Assembly (NCBI RefSeq): GCF_947501385.1 | Contig: NZ_CANMVP010000016.1 | Span: 49,119-113,118, forward strand | Origin: an uncultured Polaribacter sp. | GTDB taxonomy: Bacteria > Bacteroidota > Bacteroidia > Flavobacteriales > Flavobacteriaceae | Direction of reading: 5' to 3' | DNA: 64,000 nt | Shown here: positions 52,646 through 61,085 of the stretch, in pieces | Numbering within the stretch: the first letter of the stretch is position 1 | Layout: the number at the start of each line of letters is the position of its first letter | Position numbers and translations under genes: made by a program | The notes under the pieces: generated by a model | Seen by the model: the letters and a program-made list of their open reading frames with translations, nothing else | Told to the model about the DNA's origin: nothing | Databases searched by the model: none

Positions 52646-53902
52646 ATGACAAAAATGACGACCGATTTATTTGATAGAATTGTAAATGATAAAGGCCCTC
52701 TGGGAAAATGGGCAGACAAAGCAGAAGGGTATTATGTATTTCCTAAGTTAGAAGGCCCTATTTCTAACAGAATGTTTTTTAACGGTAAAAAAGTAATTAC
52801 CTGGAGCATTAATGATTATTTAGGTCTTGCAAATCATCCAGAAGTATTAAAAGTAGATGGAGAAGCTGCTTTAGAGCACGGTATGGCGTACCCAATGGGC
52901 GCTAGAATGATGTCTGGTCATACTCCTTTTCACGAACAACTAGAACGTGAATGTGCAGAGTTTGTAGATAAAGAAAAGGCCTATTTATTAAATTTTGGGT
53001 ATCAAGGAATCATGTCTGCAATAGACGCATTGGTTTCTAAAAATGATATTATTGTTTATGATATGGACACGCACGCTTGTATTATAGATGGTGTGCGTTT
53101 ACATGCTGGAAAACGCTTTGTATACCGTCATAATGATATGGGTAGTTTTGAGAAAAATATAAAACGTGCCGCTAAAATTGCCGAAAAAACAGGCGGAGGA
53201 ATTTTAGTGATTTCTGAAGGTGTTTTTGGAATGCGTGGAGAACAAGGTCGTTTAAAAGAAATTGTAGCTTTTAAACAAGAGTATAATTTTAGATTATTAG
53301 TAGACGATGCGCATGGTTTCGGAACTTTGGGTAAAGATGGTAGAGGAACTGGTTTTGAACAAGGTGTACAAGATGATATCGATGTTTATTTTGCAACGTT
53401 TGCAAAATCGATGGCAGGAATTGGTGCTTTTTTAGCAGGAAATAAAGACGTAATTCAATTTTTACAGTACAATATGCGTTCTCAAACCTTTGCAAAATCT
53501 TTGCCAATGGCCATGGTAAAAGGAGCTTTAAAACGTTTAGACATGTTGCGCACCATGCCAGAATTAAAAGCAAAACTGTGGGAGAACACCAATGCGTTAC
53601 AATCTGGTTTAAGAAATGCAGGTTTCGATTTAGGAACCACACAAACATGTATTACACCCGTTTTCTTAAAAGGAGACATTCCTGAAGCCATGGCAATGGT
53701 GAATGATTTACGTGAAAATCACGGAATTTTCTGCTCTATTGTGGTGTATCCTGTAATTCCTAAAGGATTAATTATTTTAAGATTGATACCTACAGCAACA
53801 CATACACAAGAAGATGTAGATGAAACCATAATCGCATTTTCTGCCATTAGAGAATTATTAGAAAATGGCACCTATAAAAAGATTGCAGCAGAAATGGTGT
53901 AG
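52646..53902 (+). CDS. Alpha-oxoamine synthase (serine palmitoyltransferase-like), candidate cysteate fatty-acyltransferase
   Basis: 418 residues, PLP fold type I. Active-site elements: SINDYLGLANHP (about 54), LNFGYQGIMSA (about 113), VDDAHGFGTLG (about 219) and the Schiff-base Lys in FATFAKSMAGIGAF (about 256). It condenses an amino acid with an acyl-CoA/ACP to a 3-keto long-chain base. In Bacteroidota such enzymes serve sphingolipids or, with cysteate, capnine sulfonolipids; the neighbour at 51570 favours the latter. ATG at 52646; MTTDLF at 52655 is a possible alternative start. Confidence 0.85.
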   Translation: MTKMTTDLFDRIVNDKGPLGKWADKAEGYYVFPKLEGPISNRMFFNGKKVITWSINDYLGLANHPEVLKVDGEAALEHGMAYPMGARMMSGHTPFHEQLERECAEFVDKEKAYLLNFGYQGIMSAIDALVSKNDIIVYDMDTHACIIDGVRLHAGKRFVYRHNDMGSFEKNIKRAAKIAEKTGGGILVISEGVFGMRGEQGRLKEIVAFKQEYNFRLLVDDAHGFGTLGKDGRGTGFEQGVQDDIDVYFATFAKSMAGIGAFLAGNKDVIQFLQYNMRSQTFAKSLPMAMVKGALKRLDMLRTMPELKAKLWENTNALQSGLRNAGFDLGTTQTCITPVFLKGDIPEAMAMVNDLRENHGIFCSIVVYPVIPKGLIILRLIPTATHTQEDVDETIIAFSAIRELLENGTYKKIAAEMV

Positions 53903-54025
53903 TTTTTTATATAATTTTAAACAAATATTTAAAAACTGATAAATTTTAAAATTTAACTCAAAATTTAGTCTATTGATGTGGGTATTTTAAAATAAATTAT
54001 AGATATTTGCGTAAGAAATAATAAC

Positions 54026-54082
54026 ATGAAGTTTATTCAATCACGTCATCATCATTTTTACAATTGCAGTCAAGCGATTTAA
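54026..54082 (+). CDS. Histidine operon leader peptide
   Basis: An 18-codon ORF reading MKFIQSRHHHFYNCSQAI with three consecutive His codons (CAT at 54047-54055). It lies 31 bp before a perfect terminator and 104 bp before hisG. A leader peptide rich in the pathway's amino acid is the hallmark of ribosome-mediated attenuation. Too short for usual gene finding. Confidence 0.85.
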   Translation: MKFIQSRHHHFYNCSQAI

Positions 54083-54147
54083 AAGTGTATTGAATAAAAT
54101 CAACATATTTATAAACCCGTTTGAGCAAATCAAACGGGTTTTTTAAT
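54070..54147 (+). promoter_or_regulatory. His-operon transcription attenuator
   Basis: Terminator: AAACCCGTTTGA (54113-54124) pairs perfectly over 12 bp with 54130-54141, 5-nt loop, then T-run. A competing pairing is available: UCAAGCG at 54070-54076 (inside the leader ORF) can pair with CGUUUGA at 54118-54124 (7 pairs, one G.U), which would break the terminator. A ribosome stalled on the His codons would leave 54070-54076 free (read-through); one reaching the stop codon would cover it (termination). A 9-nt match TGAGCAAAT (54122-54130)/ATTTGCTCA (54158-54166) also exists downstream. Confidence 0.82.
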
Positions 54148-54185
54148 TTTAAACCCTATTTGCTCAGGCATCAAACAAAACAAAA

Positions 54186-55043
54186 ATGAGTAACTTAAGA
54201 ATTGCAGTACAAAAATCAGGAAGATTGAATGAAGATTCTATGAGAATCTTAAAAGACATTGGTATTTCTATCGATAATGGAAAAGATCAGTTAAAAGCAT
54301 CTGCAAGAAATTTTCCTGTAGAAGTTTTTTATTTAAGAAACGGAGACATTCCACAATATTTAAGAGATGGAGTGGTAGATGCAGCCATTATTGGTGAAAA
54401 TGTTTTGATTGAAAAAGGAAGCGATTTAGAATTTGTAGAGCGCTTAGGCTTTTCTAAATGCAAAGTTTCTATTGCAGTTCCAAAAGACTCTAAAGCAAAT
54501 TCTCTAAAAGATTTAGAAGGCAAAAGAATTGCAACTTCGTATCCAGAAACTGTAAAAAAGTACTTAAAAGAATATAAAGTAGATGCACAGTTGCACACCA
54601 TTAGTGGTTCTGTAGAAATTGCACCAAATATTGGTTTGGCAGACGGAATCTGTGACATCGTTTCTAGTGGAAGTACACTGTTTAAAAACGGATTAAAAGA
54701 GATTGAAGTACTCTTTCAATCAGAAGCTGTTTTAGCAGTTTCTCCAAAAATTTCACAAGAACGAAGTACTATTTTAGAAAAAATTCAGTTTAGAATACAA
54801 TCAGTTTTAAGAGGAAGAGATTCTAAATATGTCTTATTAAATGCACCAAATGAGCAATTAGATAAAATTCTTACATTATTACCAGGAATGAGAAGTCCTA
54901 CTGTTTTGCCATTGGCAGAAAAAGGGTGGAGCTCTGTTCATACCGTTATCAGTAAAAATCAATTTTGGGAAATTATTGAAGATTTAAAAGCAAATGGCGC
55001 AGAAGGTATTTTAGTTTGCCCAATTGAAAAAATGGTTTTATAG
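54186..55043 (+). CDS. hisG: ATP phosphoribosyltransferase, long form
   Basis: 285 residues: catalytic domains (SGRLNEDSMRIL; ISGSVEIAPNIGLADGICDI with the PRPP loop SSGSTLFKNGL) plus a C-terminal ACT-like regulatory domain (about 212-285), so the long, HisZ-independent form, feedback-inhibited by histidine. It makes phosphoribosyl-ATP, the first step of histidine synthesis. First structural gene after the attenuator. Confidence 0.96.
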   Translation: MSNLRIAVQKSGRLNEDSMRILKDIGISIDNGKDQLKASARNFPVEVFYLRNGDIPQYLRDGVVDAAIIGENVLIEKGSDLEFVERLGFSKCKVSIAVPKDSKANSLKDLEGKRIATSYPETVKKYLKEYKVDAQLHTISGSVEIAPNIGLADGICDIVSSGSTLFKNGLKEIEVLFQSEAVLAVSPKISQERSTILEKIQFRIQSVLRGRDSKYVLLNAPNEQLDKILTLLPGMRSPTVLPLAEKGWSSVHTVISKNQFWEIIEDLKANGAEGILVCPIEKMVL

Positions 55044-55062
55044 TTTTTTTGAAAGCTATAAA

Positions 55063-55270
55063 ATGCTGAACTTGTTTCAGCATCTAAAAATTAAAAATTG
55101 AATAGTTTTCTGAGCGTTTTAAAAGGTTTTTTGCAATCTGTTTTTTAAAAAAAGAAAAAAGAGCTCATCCCTAAAGCTAAATAAATTTCGCAAATATTCT
55201 ACAAGATTTTAAGAATTTTTGCGAGTTTAAAAAGGAGAAAATACCTACAAGGTTTTAAAAGCCTTGTAGG
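55063..55270. repeat. Three palindromes in the hisG-hisD spacer
   Basis: 55063-55083 is ATGCTGAA-CTTGT-TTCAGCAT (8-bp stem, 5-nt loop). About 55187-55227 pairs TCGCAAATATTCT with AAGAATTTTTGCGA. 55244-55270 is CCTACAAGG...CCTTGTAGG, a known flavobacterial repeat. All lie inside the operon, so they may modulate read-through or mRNA stability. Confidence 0.7.
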
Positions 55271-55283
55271 AAAAAGATAAAAA

Positions 55284-56570
55284 ATGAAAATCATAAACAA
55301 TCCATTAAAAAAAGATTGGAACAAAATTTTAGAGAGACCCACAAAAACAGTAGACGATATTGAAAATATTGTAAACGAAGTTTTTACTGAGGTTCAAAAA
55401 AATGGGGATATAGCGATTGCTAATTACACCCAAAAGTTTGATGGTGTTTCTTTAGAGAGTATTTTAGTTTCAGAAAATGAAATTACAGCAGCAATTGCTG
55501 AAGTTTCGCAAGAGTTGAAAGCTGCTATTCATTTAGCAAAAGACAATATTACCAAATTTCATGAAGCTCAAAAAACAGCTAAAGTTTATGTAGAAACGGT
55601 TTCTGGCGTTTCTTGTTGGCAAGAAAAAAGACCGATTCAAAAAGTTGGTTTGTATATCCCTGGAGGAACAGCACCCCTTTTTTCAACCGTTTTAATGCTG
55701 GCAATTCCTGCACAAATTGCAGGTTGTAAAGAAATTGTATTGTGTTCTCCACCAAATAAGGAAGGAAAAATTCATCCAGCAATCTTATATACCGCACATT
55801 TATGTGGTGTTACAAAAATGGCTAAAGTTGGCGGAATTCAAGCCGTGGCAGGACTCACTTTTGGGACAGCAACAATTCCACAGGTGTATAAAATTTTTGG
55901 CCCTGGAAACCAATTTGTAACCGTTGCAAAACAAATTGCGACAAAATTTGGTGTGGCTATTGATATGCCTGCAGGGCCCAGTGAATTATTGGTAGTTGCA
56001 GATGACACTGCAAAAGCAAGCTATGTAGCCTCAGATTTATTAAGTCAGGCAGAGCATGGTGTGGATAGCCAAGTTATTTTGGTTTCTACTTCAAAAAAAT
56101 TAATTACTGAAGTTTCAATTGAAATACAAAATCAGCTTTTAGACCTGCCAAGAAAAGAAATTGCTCAAAAAGCCATCGATAATTCAAAATCTATTTTTGT
56201 AGAAACTGATGCAATTGCTTTAGATTTAATTAATGAATACGGACCAGAACATTTTATTATTTGTACCAATAACAATAATTATTATGTTGATAACATCGCA
56301 AACGCAGGTTCTGTTTTTATTGGGAATTATACTCCAGAAAGTGCTGGAGATTATGCGTCAGGAACCAATCATACATTACCTACAAATGGTTTTTCGAAGT
56401 CGTATTCTGGTGTGAATTTAGATAGTTTTACCAAAAGTATTACTTTTCAGGAAATCTCTAAAGAGGGAATTCAAAATATTGGAAAATCGATAGAAATTAT
56501 GGCAGCCACAGAAGGTTTGCAAGCGCATAAAAATGCAGTTTCTATTCGTCTAAAAGATGTAAGCAATTAA
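55284..56570 (+). CDS. hisD: Histidinol dehydrogenase
   Basis: 428 residues, typical length. Signature AGPSELLVVADDTAKASYVA with SDLLSQAEHGVDSQ (zinc and catalytic residues) and NEYGPEHF (catalytic Glu-His). It oxidises L-histidinol to histidine in two NAD-dependent steps, the end of the pathway. Preceded by the CCTACAAGG hairpin 13 bp before its ATG. Confidence 0.97.
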   Translation: MKIINNPLKKDWNKILERPTKTVDDIENIVNEVFTEVQKNGDIAIANYTQKFDGVSLESILVSENEITAAIAEVSQELKAAIHLAKDNITKFHEAQKTAKVYVETVSGVSCWQEKRPIQKVGLYIPGGTAPLFSTVLMLAIPAQIAGCKEIVLCSPPNKEGKIHPAILYTAHLCGVTKMAKVGGIQAVAGLTFGTATIPQVYKIFGPGNQFVTVAKQIATKFGVAIDMPAGPSELLVVADDTAKASYVASDLLSQAEHGVDSQVILVSTSKKLITEVSIEIQNQLLDLPRKEIAQKAIDNSKSIFVETDAIALDLINEYGPEHFIICTNNNNYYVDNIANAGSVFIGNYTPESAGDYASGTNHTLPTNGFSKSYSGVNLDSFTKSITFQEISKEGIQNIGKSIEIMAATEGLQAHKNAVSIRLKDVSN

Positions 56571-56604
56571 TGTAACATAAATAGAAAATTTAAGTCTTTT
56601 AAAT

Positions 56605-57660
56605 ATGGAATCTACATTTAATATACACAATTTAGTAAGAGATAATATTAAAAATATTACGCCTTACTCTTCAGCAAGAGATGAATATAAAGATGTTTCA
56701 CTTATTAAAATGATATTTTTAGACGCGAATGAAAACCCTTTTGAAAATGGCGTAAATAGGTATCCAGATCCGCAACAAATGAGTGTAAAAAGAATGTTGT
56801 CTAATTGTAAAAAAATTGACGAAGAAAATATTCTTTTAGGAAACGGAAGTGATGAAGTTTTAGATTTAATCTTTAGAGCATTCTGTGAACCCAATAAAGA
56901 CAACGTTATTACACTACCACCAACGTATGGAATGTACAGTGTGCTGGCAAATATAAATGCCGTAGAGAACAGAAAAATTTTATTAAGTGAAAACTTTCAA
57001 CCTAAAGTAAAAAAAATTTTAGATACCGTTGATGCTTATACAAAAATCATATTTTTGTGTTCACCAAACAATCCGACAGGTAATAGTTTTTCAGAAGATG
57101 TTGTTGAAAAATTATTGAATAAATTTAAGGGTTTAATTGTTTTAGATGAAGCTTACATCGATTTTTCTAGCAAAGAAAGTTGGTTGCGTAAAATTAAAAA
57201 ATACCCAAATTTAATAATTACTCAAACGCTTTCAAAAGCCTATGGTTTGGCAGGAATTAGATTAGGTGTTTGTTACGCATCGCAAGAAATTATACGTATT
57301 TTAAATAGTATAAAACCGCCCTATAATGTAAATGAACTAACACAGCAAAGAGCAGTTTTACGTTTACAAAATAGAGCGGAAGTAGAAAATGAAATATCAC
57401 AATTAATTAGTGAAAGAAAACGCTTAAAAGAAGAATTAGAGTGTTGTGTGAGTTATATTGAAAAAGTATATCCTTCTGATGGTAATTTCTTATTAATTAA
57501 AGTTGATGATGCGAATAAGCGCTACAATCAATTGTTAGAATATGGTGTTGTAGTGAGAAATAGAAGTACACAACCACTATGTGAAAATTGTTTAAGAATT
57601 AGCGTTGGTATTTTAGAAGAAAATTTAAGGTTGATACGTGCTTTAAAAGCAATTCAATAG
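56605..57660 (+). CDS. hisC: Histidinol-phosphate aminotransferase
   Basis: 351 residues, PLP fold type I. LDANENPFENGVNRYPDPQQ (substrate and N-terminal motif), CSPNNPTGN, LDEAYIDF and the Schiff-base Lys in TLSKAYGLAGIRLG (about 211). It converts imidazole-acetol phosphate to histidinol phosphate. Third gene of the operon, 34 bp after hisD. Confidence 0.96.
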   Translation: MESTFNIHNLVRDNIKNITPYSSARDEYKDVSLIKMIFLDANENPFENGVNRYPDPQQMSVKRMLSNCKKIDEENILLGNGSDEVLDLIFRAFCEPNKDNVITLPPTYGMYSVLANINAVENRKILLSENFQPKVKKILDTVDAYTKIIFLCSPNNPTGNSFSEDVVEKLLNKFKGLIVLDEAYIDFSSKESWLRKIKKYPNLIITQTLSKAYGLAGIRLGVCYASQEIIRILNSIKPPYNVNELTQQRAVLRLQNRAEVENEISQLISERKRLKEELECCVSYIEKVYPSDGNFLLIKVDDANKRYNQLLEYGVVVRNRSTQPLCENCLRISVGILEENLRLIRALKAIQ

Positions 57661-57786
57661 TTTGTTTTGAAGCTTTTAAAGATAGGAAAAGGCAAAAAAT
57701 CAATTTAAAAAATTGACATAAAAGTGAAAAAAGAATCTTATTAAAGAATCTAATCCGCAATTAAAATATTAGATAAGTATTAAAAG

Positions 57787-57807
57787 ATCCTGAAACAAGT
57801 TCAGGAT
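57787..57807. repeat. ATCCTGAA-ACAAG-TTCAGGAT palindrome before hisB
   Basis: 8-bp perfect stem with 5-nt loop, same design as the palindromes at 55063, 59556 and 61847 with a compensated base pair (C:G for G:C). It lies 17 bp before the hisB start in the 163-bp hisC-hisB spacer; no gene in the spacer. Confidence 0.75.
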
Positions 57808-57823
57808 TATATAACAACGTTAT

Positions 57824-58960
57824 ATGAAAAAAGTATTATTTATAGATAGAGATGGCACTTTGGTATTAGAACCACCGGTAGATTATCAATTAGATAGTTT
57901 AGAAAAGTTAGAATTTTATCCAAAGGTATTTCAATACATGGCAAAAATTGCTTCAGAATTGGAGTATGAATTGGTGATGGTTACCAATCAAGATGGTTTG
58001 GGAACTGACTCTTTTCCTGAAGATACTTTTTGGCCAGCGCAAAATAAAATCATGACTGCTTTTGAAAAGGAGGGAGTCGTTTTTACCGAAGTTTACATAG
58101 ACAAAACGTTTCCGCATGAAAATGCAGCCACTAGAAAACCAAGAACTGGTTTATTAACAAAGTATTTTTCTGAAGAGTATGATTTGGAAAACTCTTTTGT
58201 ACTAGGAGATAGAATTACAGATATGGAATTGGCGAAAAATTTAGGTGCAAAGGGTATTTATTTATCGCAAAATCCAGCGTTAGGAACAGATGAAATAGAA
58301 ACTTCTAAGCAAGAAATTTTAGATTGTATTGCACTAACAAGTACAGATTGGTCAGCGATTTATGAGTTTTTAAGATTAGAAGATAGAGTTACAGAAATTA
58401 CCAGAAATACAAATGAAACAAAGATTTATATCAAACTAAATTTAGATGGTTCTGGTAAAAATGATATTGCTACAGGTTTGTCCTTTTTCGACCACATGTT
58501 AGATCAAATTGGAAGGCATGGAAATATGGACTTAACAATTAAAGTTGATGGAGATTTAGAAGTAGATGAACATCACACCATAGAAGATACCATGATTGCT
58601 TTTGGAGAGCTATTCAACAAAGCATTAGGAAATAAATTAGGCATCGAAAGATATGGTTTTTGTTTGCCAATGGACGATTGTTTGGCACAAGTTGCCGTAG
58701 ATTTTGGTGGAAGAAATTGGTTAGAATGGGATGCTGAATTTAAAAGAGAAAAAATTGGTGATATGCCAACAGAAATGTTTTTTCACTTGTTTAAATCGTT
58801 TACAGATGGCGCAAAATGTAATTTAAACATTAAAGCTGAAGGTACAAACGAACATCATAAAATTGAAGGTATTTTTAAAGCCTTTGCAAAAGCAATGAAA
58901 ATGGCCGTTAAAAGAGATGCCAATAAGATGTTTTTACCATCTACAAAAGGAATGCTTTAG
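57824..58960 (+). CDS. hisB: Bifunctional histidinol-phosphatase / imidazoleglycerol-phosphate dehydratase
   Basis: 378 residues. HAD phosphatase domain (1-165) with DRDGTLV (nucleophile Asp8) and [18 protein letters not shown] domain (about 190-378) with [11 protein letters not shown] and the twin metal sites DEHHTIED and NEHHKIEG. It performs steps 6 and 8 of the pathway. A dispersed repeat starts right after its stop codon. Confidence 0.97.
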   Translation: MKKVLFIDRDGTLVLEPPVDYQLDSLEKLEFYPKVFQYMAKIASELEYELVMVTNQDGLGTDSFPEDTFWPAQNKIMTAFEKEGVVFTEVYIDKTFPHENAATRKPRTGLLTKYFSEEYDLENSFVLGDRITDMELAKNLGAKGIYLSQNPALGTDEIETSKQEILDCIALTSTDWSAIYEFLRLEDRVTEITRNTNETKIYIKLNLDGSGKNDIATGLSFFDHMLDQIGRHGNMDLTIKVDGDLEVDEHHTIEDTMIAFGELFNKALGNKLGIERYGFCLPMDDCLAQVAVDFGGRNWLEWDAEFKREKIGDMPTEMFFHLFKSFTDGAKCNLNIKAEGTNEHHKIEGIFKAFAKAMKMAVKRDANKMFLPSTKGML

Positions 58961-59075
58961 AAGCCCATCTTAATCTTCCCGAAGGGAAGAAACACTCTTG
59001 CGAAAGTTAGATGTTAGTTCGTGTTTTAATTATAAAAATAAAATTAGTCATACCTGCGAAGGCAGGAATCTATAT
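58961..59075. repeat. Two dispersed repeats in the hisB-hisH spacer
   Basis: 58961-58990 (AAGCCCATCTTAATCTTCCC, GAAGGGAAGA) is a sibling of the element after cysS (9955), again starting directly after the stop. 59047-59070 (CATACCTGCGAAGGCAGGAA) is the common CCTGCGAAGGCAGG palindrome, ending 11 bp before hisH. Confidence 0.78.
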
Positions 59076-59080
59076 AAATA

Positions 59081-59716
59081 ATGATTGAAAATTTAGAAAA
59101 AAATAAAAGCAATATTGAGGATTCTTCCCCTTCGGTTGTCATTATTAATTACGGAGCAGGAAATATAAAAAGCATTCAATTTGCATTTAAACGTTTAGGA
59201 GTTAATGCAGTTTTATCAAATTCTATTGATGAAATAAAAGCTGCTGATAAAGTAATTTTTCCTGGAGTTGGTGAAGCAAGTTCTGCGATGAAAATGTTGC
59301 AAGAAAGCGGATTAGATAAGTTAATTCCGACTTTGAAACAACCCGTTTTAGGAATTTGTTTAGGAATGCAACTCATGTGTAATGCATCTGAAGAAGGAAA
59401 TACAAAAGGATTGGGTATTTTTAACGTTGACGTAAAACGCTTTTCAAAAGCAGTAAAAGTTCCACAAATGGGTTGGAACGTAATTTCTGATTTAAAATCT
59501 GATTTGTTTAAAGGAATTAAAGAAAAAGAATTTATGTATTTAGTGCATAGTTTCTATGCTGAAAATTGTTCAGCATCAATTGCAACCACAGATTATGAAA
59601 TAGAATACGCATCTGCTTTACAAAAAGATAATTTTTATGGAGTTCAGTTTCATCCAGAGAAATCAGGAATTGAAGGGAGTAAAATTCTTGAGAATTTCTT
59701 AAAGTTAAAAGTTTAA
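59081..59716 (+). CDS. hisH: Imidazole glycerol phosphate synthase, glutaminase subunit
   Basis: 211 residues, class I glutamine amidotransferase. Catalytic Cys in LGICLGMQLM (about 95), His and Glu in GVQFHPEKSG (about 190). It feeds ammonia to HisF. The first ~20 residues before VVIINYGAGNIKS are longer than usual. A palindrome of the ATGCTGAA family (59556-59576) lies inside the frame, encoding YAENCSA. Confidence 0.95.
   Translation: MIENLEKNKSNIEDSSPSVVIINYGAGNIKSIQFAFKRLGVNAVLSNSIDEIKAADKVIFPGVGEASSAMKMLQESGLDKLIPTLKQPVLGICLGMQLMCNASEEGNTKGLGIFNVDVKRFSKAVKVPQMGWNVISDLKSDLFKGIKEKEFMYLVHSFYAENCSASIATTDYEIEYASALQKDNFYGVQFHPEKSGIEGSKILENFLKLKV
59556..59576. repeat. ATGCTGAA-N5-TTCAGCAT palindrome inside hisH
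   Basis: ATGCTGAAAATTGTTCAGCA with a final T: a perfect 8-bp stem with 5-nt loop, same as the intergenic family copies. It may be an in-frame insertion or a coincidence of coding sequence. Confidence 0.5.
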
Positions 59717-59738
59717 TATTAAATATTAGAAGTTAGCT

Positions 59739-60098
59739 ATGAAGAATCAAATAATATTTAGAACTAAAAACTTTGCTTTAGATTGTTGGAGGCTTTGTTT
59801 TAAAGTCCCGAAATCAAGAGAATATAATGCTTTTGTAAGTCAATTAATTAGAAGTTCAAGCTCAGTAGGTGCTAATTATAGAGCATCTCAGAGAGCAAAG
59901 TCTACTGCAGATTTTATAAATAAGTTGAAAATAGTTGAAGAAGAGACTGACGAAAGTGTTTATTGGTTAGAAATTTTTGAAGAAGTTCTCCCAGAATATA
60001 AGGAAGAAATATTAAAATTAAAAAAAGAAGGATCAGAATTATTAGCAATAATTGTGGCTTCTATAAATACAGCTAAAAGAAATCAAAATAAAAAATAA
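59739..60098 (+). CDS. Four-helix-bundle protein (S23/IVS family)
   Basis: 119 residues, all helical, with the family pattern SQLIRSSSSVGANYRASQRA and EETDESVYWLEIFEEV. These proteins were first found in intervening sequences of 23S rRNA and are scattered through Bacteroidota genomes; no biochemical role is settled. It sits between hisH and hisA in the same direction, an unusual place, and is probably transcribed with the operon. It is not needed for histidine synthesis. Confidence 0.88.
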   Translation: MKNQIIFRTKNFALDCWRLCFKVPKSREYNAFVSQLIRSSSSVGANYRASQRAKSTADFINKLKIVEEETDESVYWLEIFEEVLPEYKEEILKLKKEGSELLAIIVASINTAKRNQNKK

Positions 60099-60201
60099 TA
60101 TTTGAAATTAGATATAAATATTAAAAATTCAAGTTATTTTTAATTATGTACCTGACTTTTTTACTTCAAATATTTAATTTTTTATATTTAATATTAGATT
60201 A

Positions 60202-60993
60202 ATGAGAATAATACCAGCCATAGATATTATTGACGGAAAATGTGTTCGTTTAACCAAAGGTGATTATAATACTAAGAAAATTTATAATGAGCATCCACTT
60301 GAAGTGGCCAAAGAATTTGAAGCAGCGGGGATCGAATATTTACATGTTGTAGATTTAGATGGAGCCAAGGCGAGTCAGATTGTCAATTATAAAGTTTTAG
60401 AACAAATTGCTACTAAAACCAATTTAAAAATTGATTTTGGGGGTGGATTAAAATCAGATAAAGATTTAGAAATTGCTTTTAATGCTGGGGCAGATCAAAT
60501 TACTGGTGGAAGTATCGCGGTTAAAAATCAAGAAATTTTTGAAAGTTGGATTTCAACATACGGCTCAGAAAAAATTGTTTTAGGTGCTGATTTTTATCCT
60601 GATGCTACTGGAGGAAAAATAGCAACAAATGGTTGGCAAGAAGAAAGTAGTTTAGAGCTGATTCCCTTTATAAAAGAGTATCAGAAAAAAGGAATTCAGT
60701 ATGTAATTTGTACGGATATTTCTAAAGACGGTATGTTGCAAGGCCCAAGTTTTGATATGTATAAAAATATATTAAAGTCCTGTCATTCAGAACAAAGTGA
60801 AGATTCTAAAGACCTTTCGACTACGCTCAAGGTGATAAAAAAAATAAAACTCATTGCTTCAGGAGGAATTTCTACATTTGATGAATTGCCTAAATTGGCA
60901 GAAATTGGCTGCGAAGGTGTTATTATCGGGAAAGCGATTTATGAAAATAAAATTAGTTTGAAACAGTTGGAACAATTTATAATAAATAACTAA
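60202..60993 (+). CDS. hisA: HisA isomerase (ProFAR isomerase) with repeat-derived insertion
   Basis: 263 residues; most HisA are near 240. (beta-alpha)8 barrel with catalytic Asp in [14 protein letters not shown] (N-terminal half) and Asp in [14 protein letters not shown] (C-terminal half), ending [12 protein letters not shown]. Residues about 193-212 ([20 protein letters not shown]) come from a dispersed repeat inserted in frame before strand 7 ([10 protein letters not shown]). The catalytic residues are kept, so the enzyme is probably active. Confidence 0.94.
   Translation: MRIIPAIDIIDGKCVRLTKGDYNTKKIYNEHPLEVAKEFEAAGIEYLHVVDLDGAKASQIVNYKVLEQIATKTNLKIDFGGGLKSDKDLEIAFNAGADQITGGSIAVKNQEIFESWISTYGSEKIVLGADFYPDATGGKIATNGWQEESSLELIPFIKEYQKKGIQYVICTDISKDGMLQGPSFDMYKNILKSCHSEQSEDSKDLSTTLKVIKKIKLIASGGISTFDELPKLAEIGCEGVIIGKAIYENKISLKQLEQFIINN
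60779..60837. repeat. Dispersed palindromic repeat inside hisA
   Basis: CCTGTCATTCAGAACAAAGT, GAAGATTCTAAAGACCTTTC, GACTACGCTCAAGGTGATA: the two arms are imperfect inverted repeats, related to the TTTCGACTGCGCTCAAAGAGAC element between hisA and hisF. It adds about 20 codons without a stop. Confidence 0.8.
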
Positions 60994-61036
60994 ATATCAA
61001 TTCAAGCGTTTCGAAACTTAGGAAGAGAGCTCATAA

Positions 61037-61066
61037 AACCTTTCGACTGCGCTCAAAGAGACATTT
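61037..61066. repeat. TTTCGACTGCGCTCAAAGAGAC repeat in the hisA-hisF spacer
   Basis: CCTTTCGACTGCGCTCAAAG then AGACATTT, the half-element of the repeat found inside hisA. It lies 20 bp before hisF. Confidence 0.75.
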
Positions 61067-61085
61067 AGTTAAGAAATCAAATAAC

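Noticed and set aside
54122..54166. TGAGCAAAT/ATTTGCTCA pairing as the main antiterminator
   Set aside because: The right arm lies downstream of the terminator and would be transcribed too late; the 54070-54076 pairing fits better.
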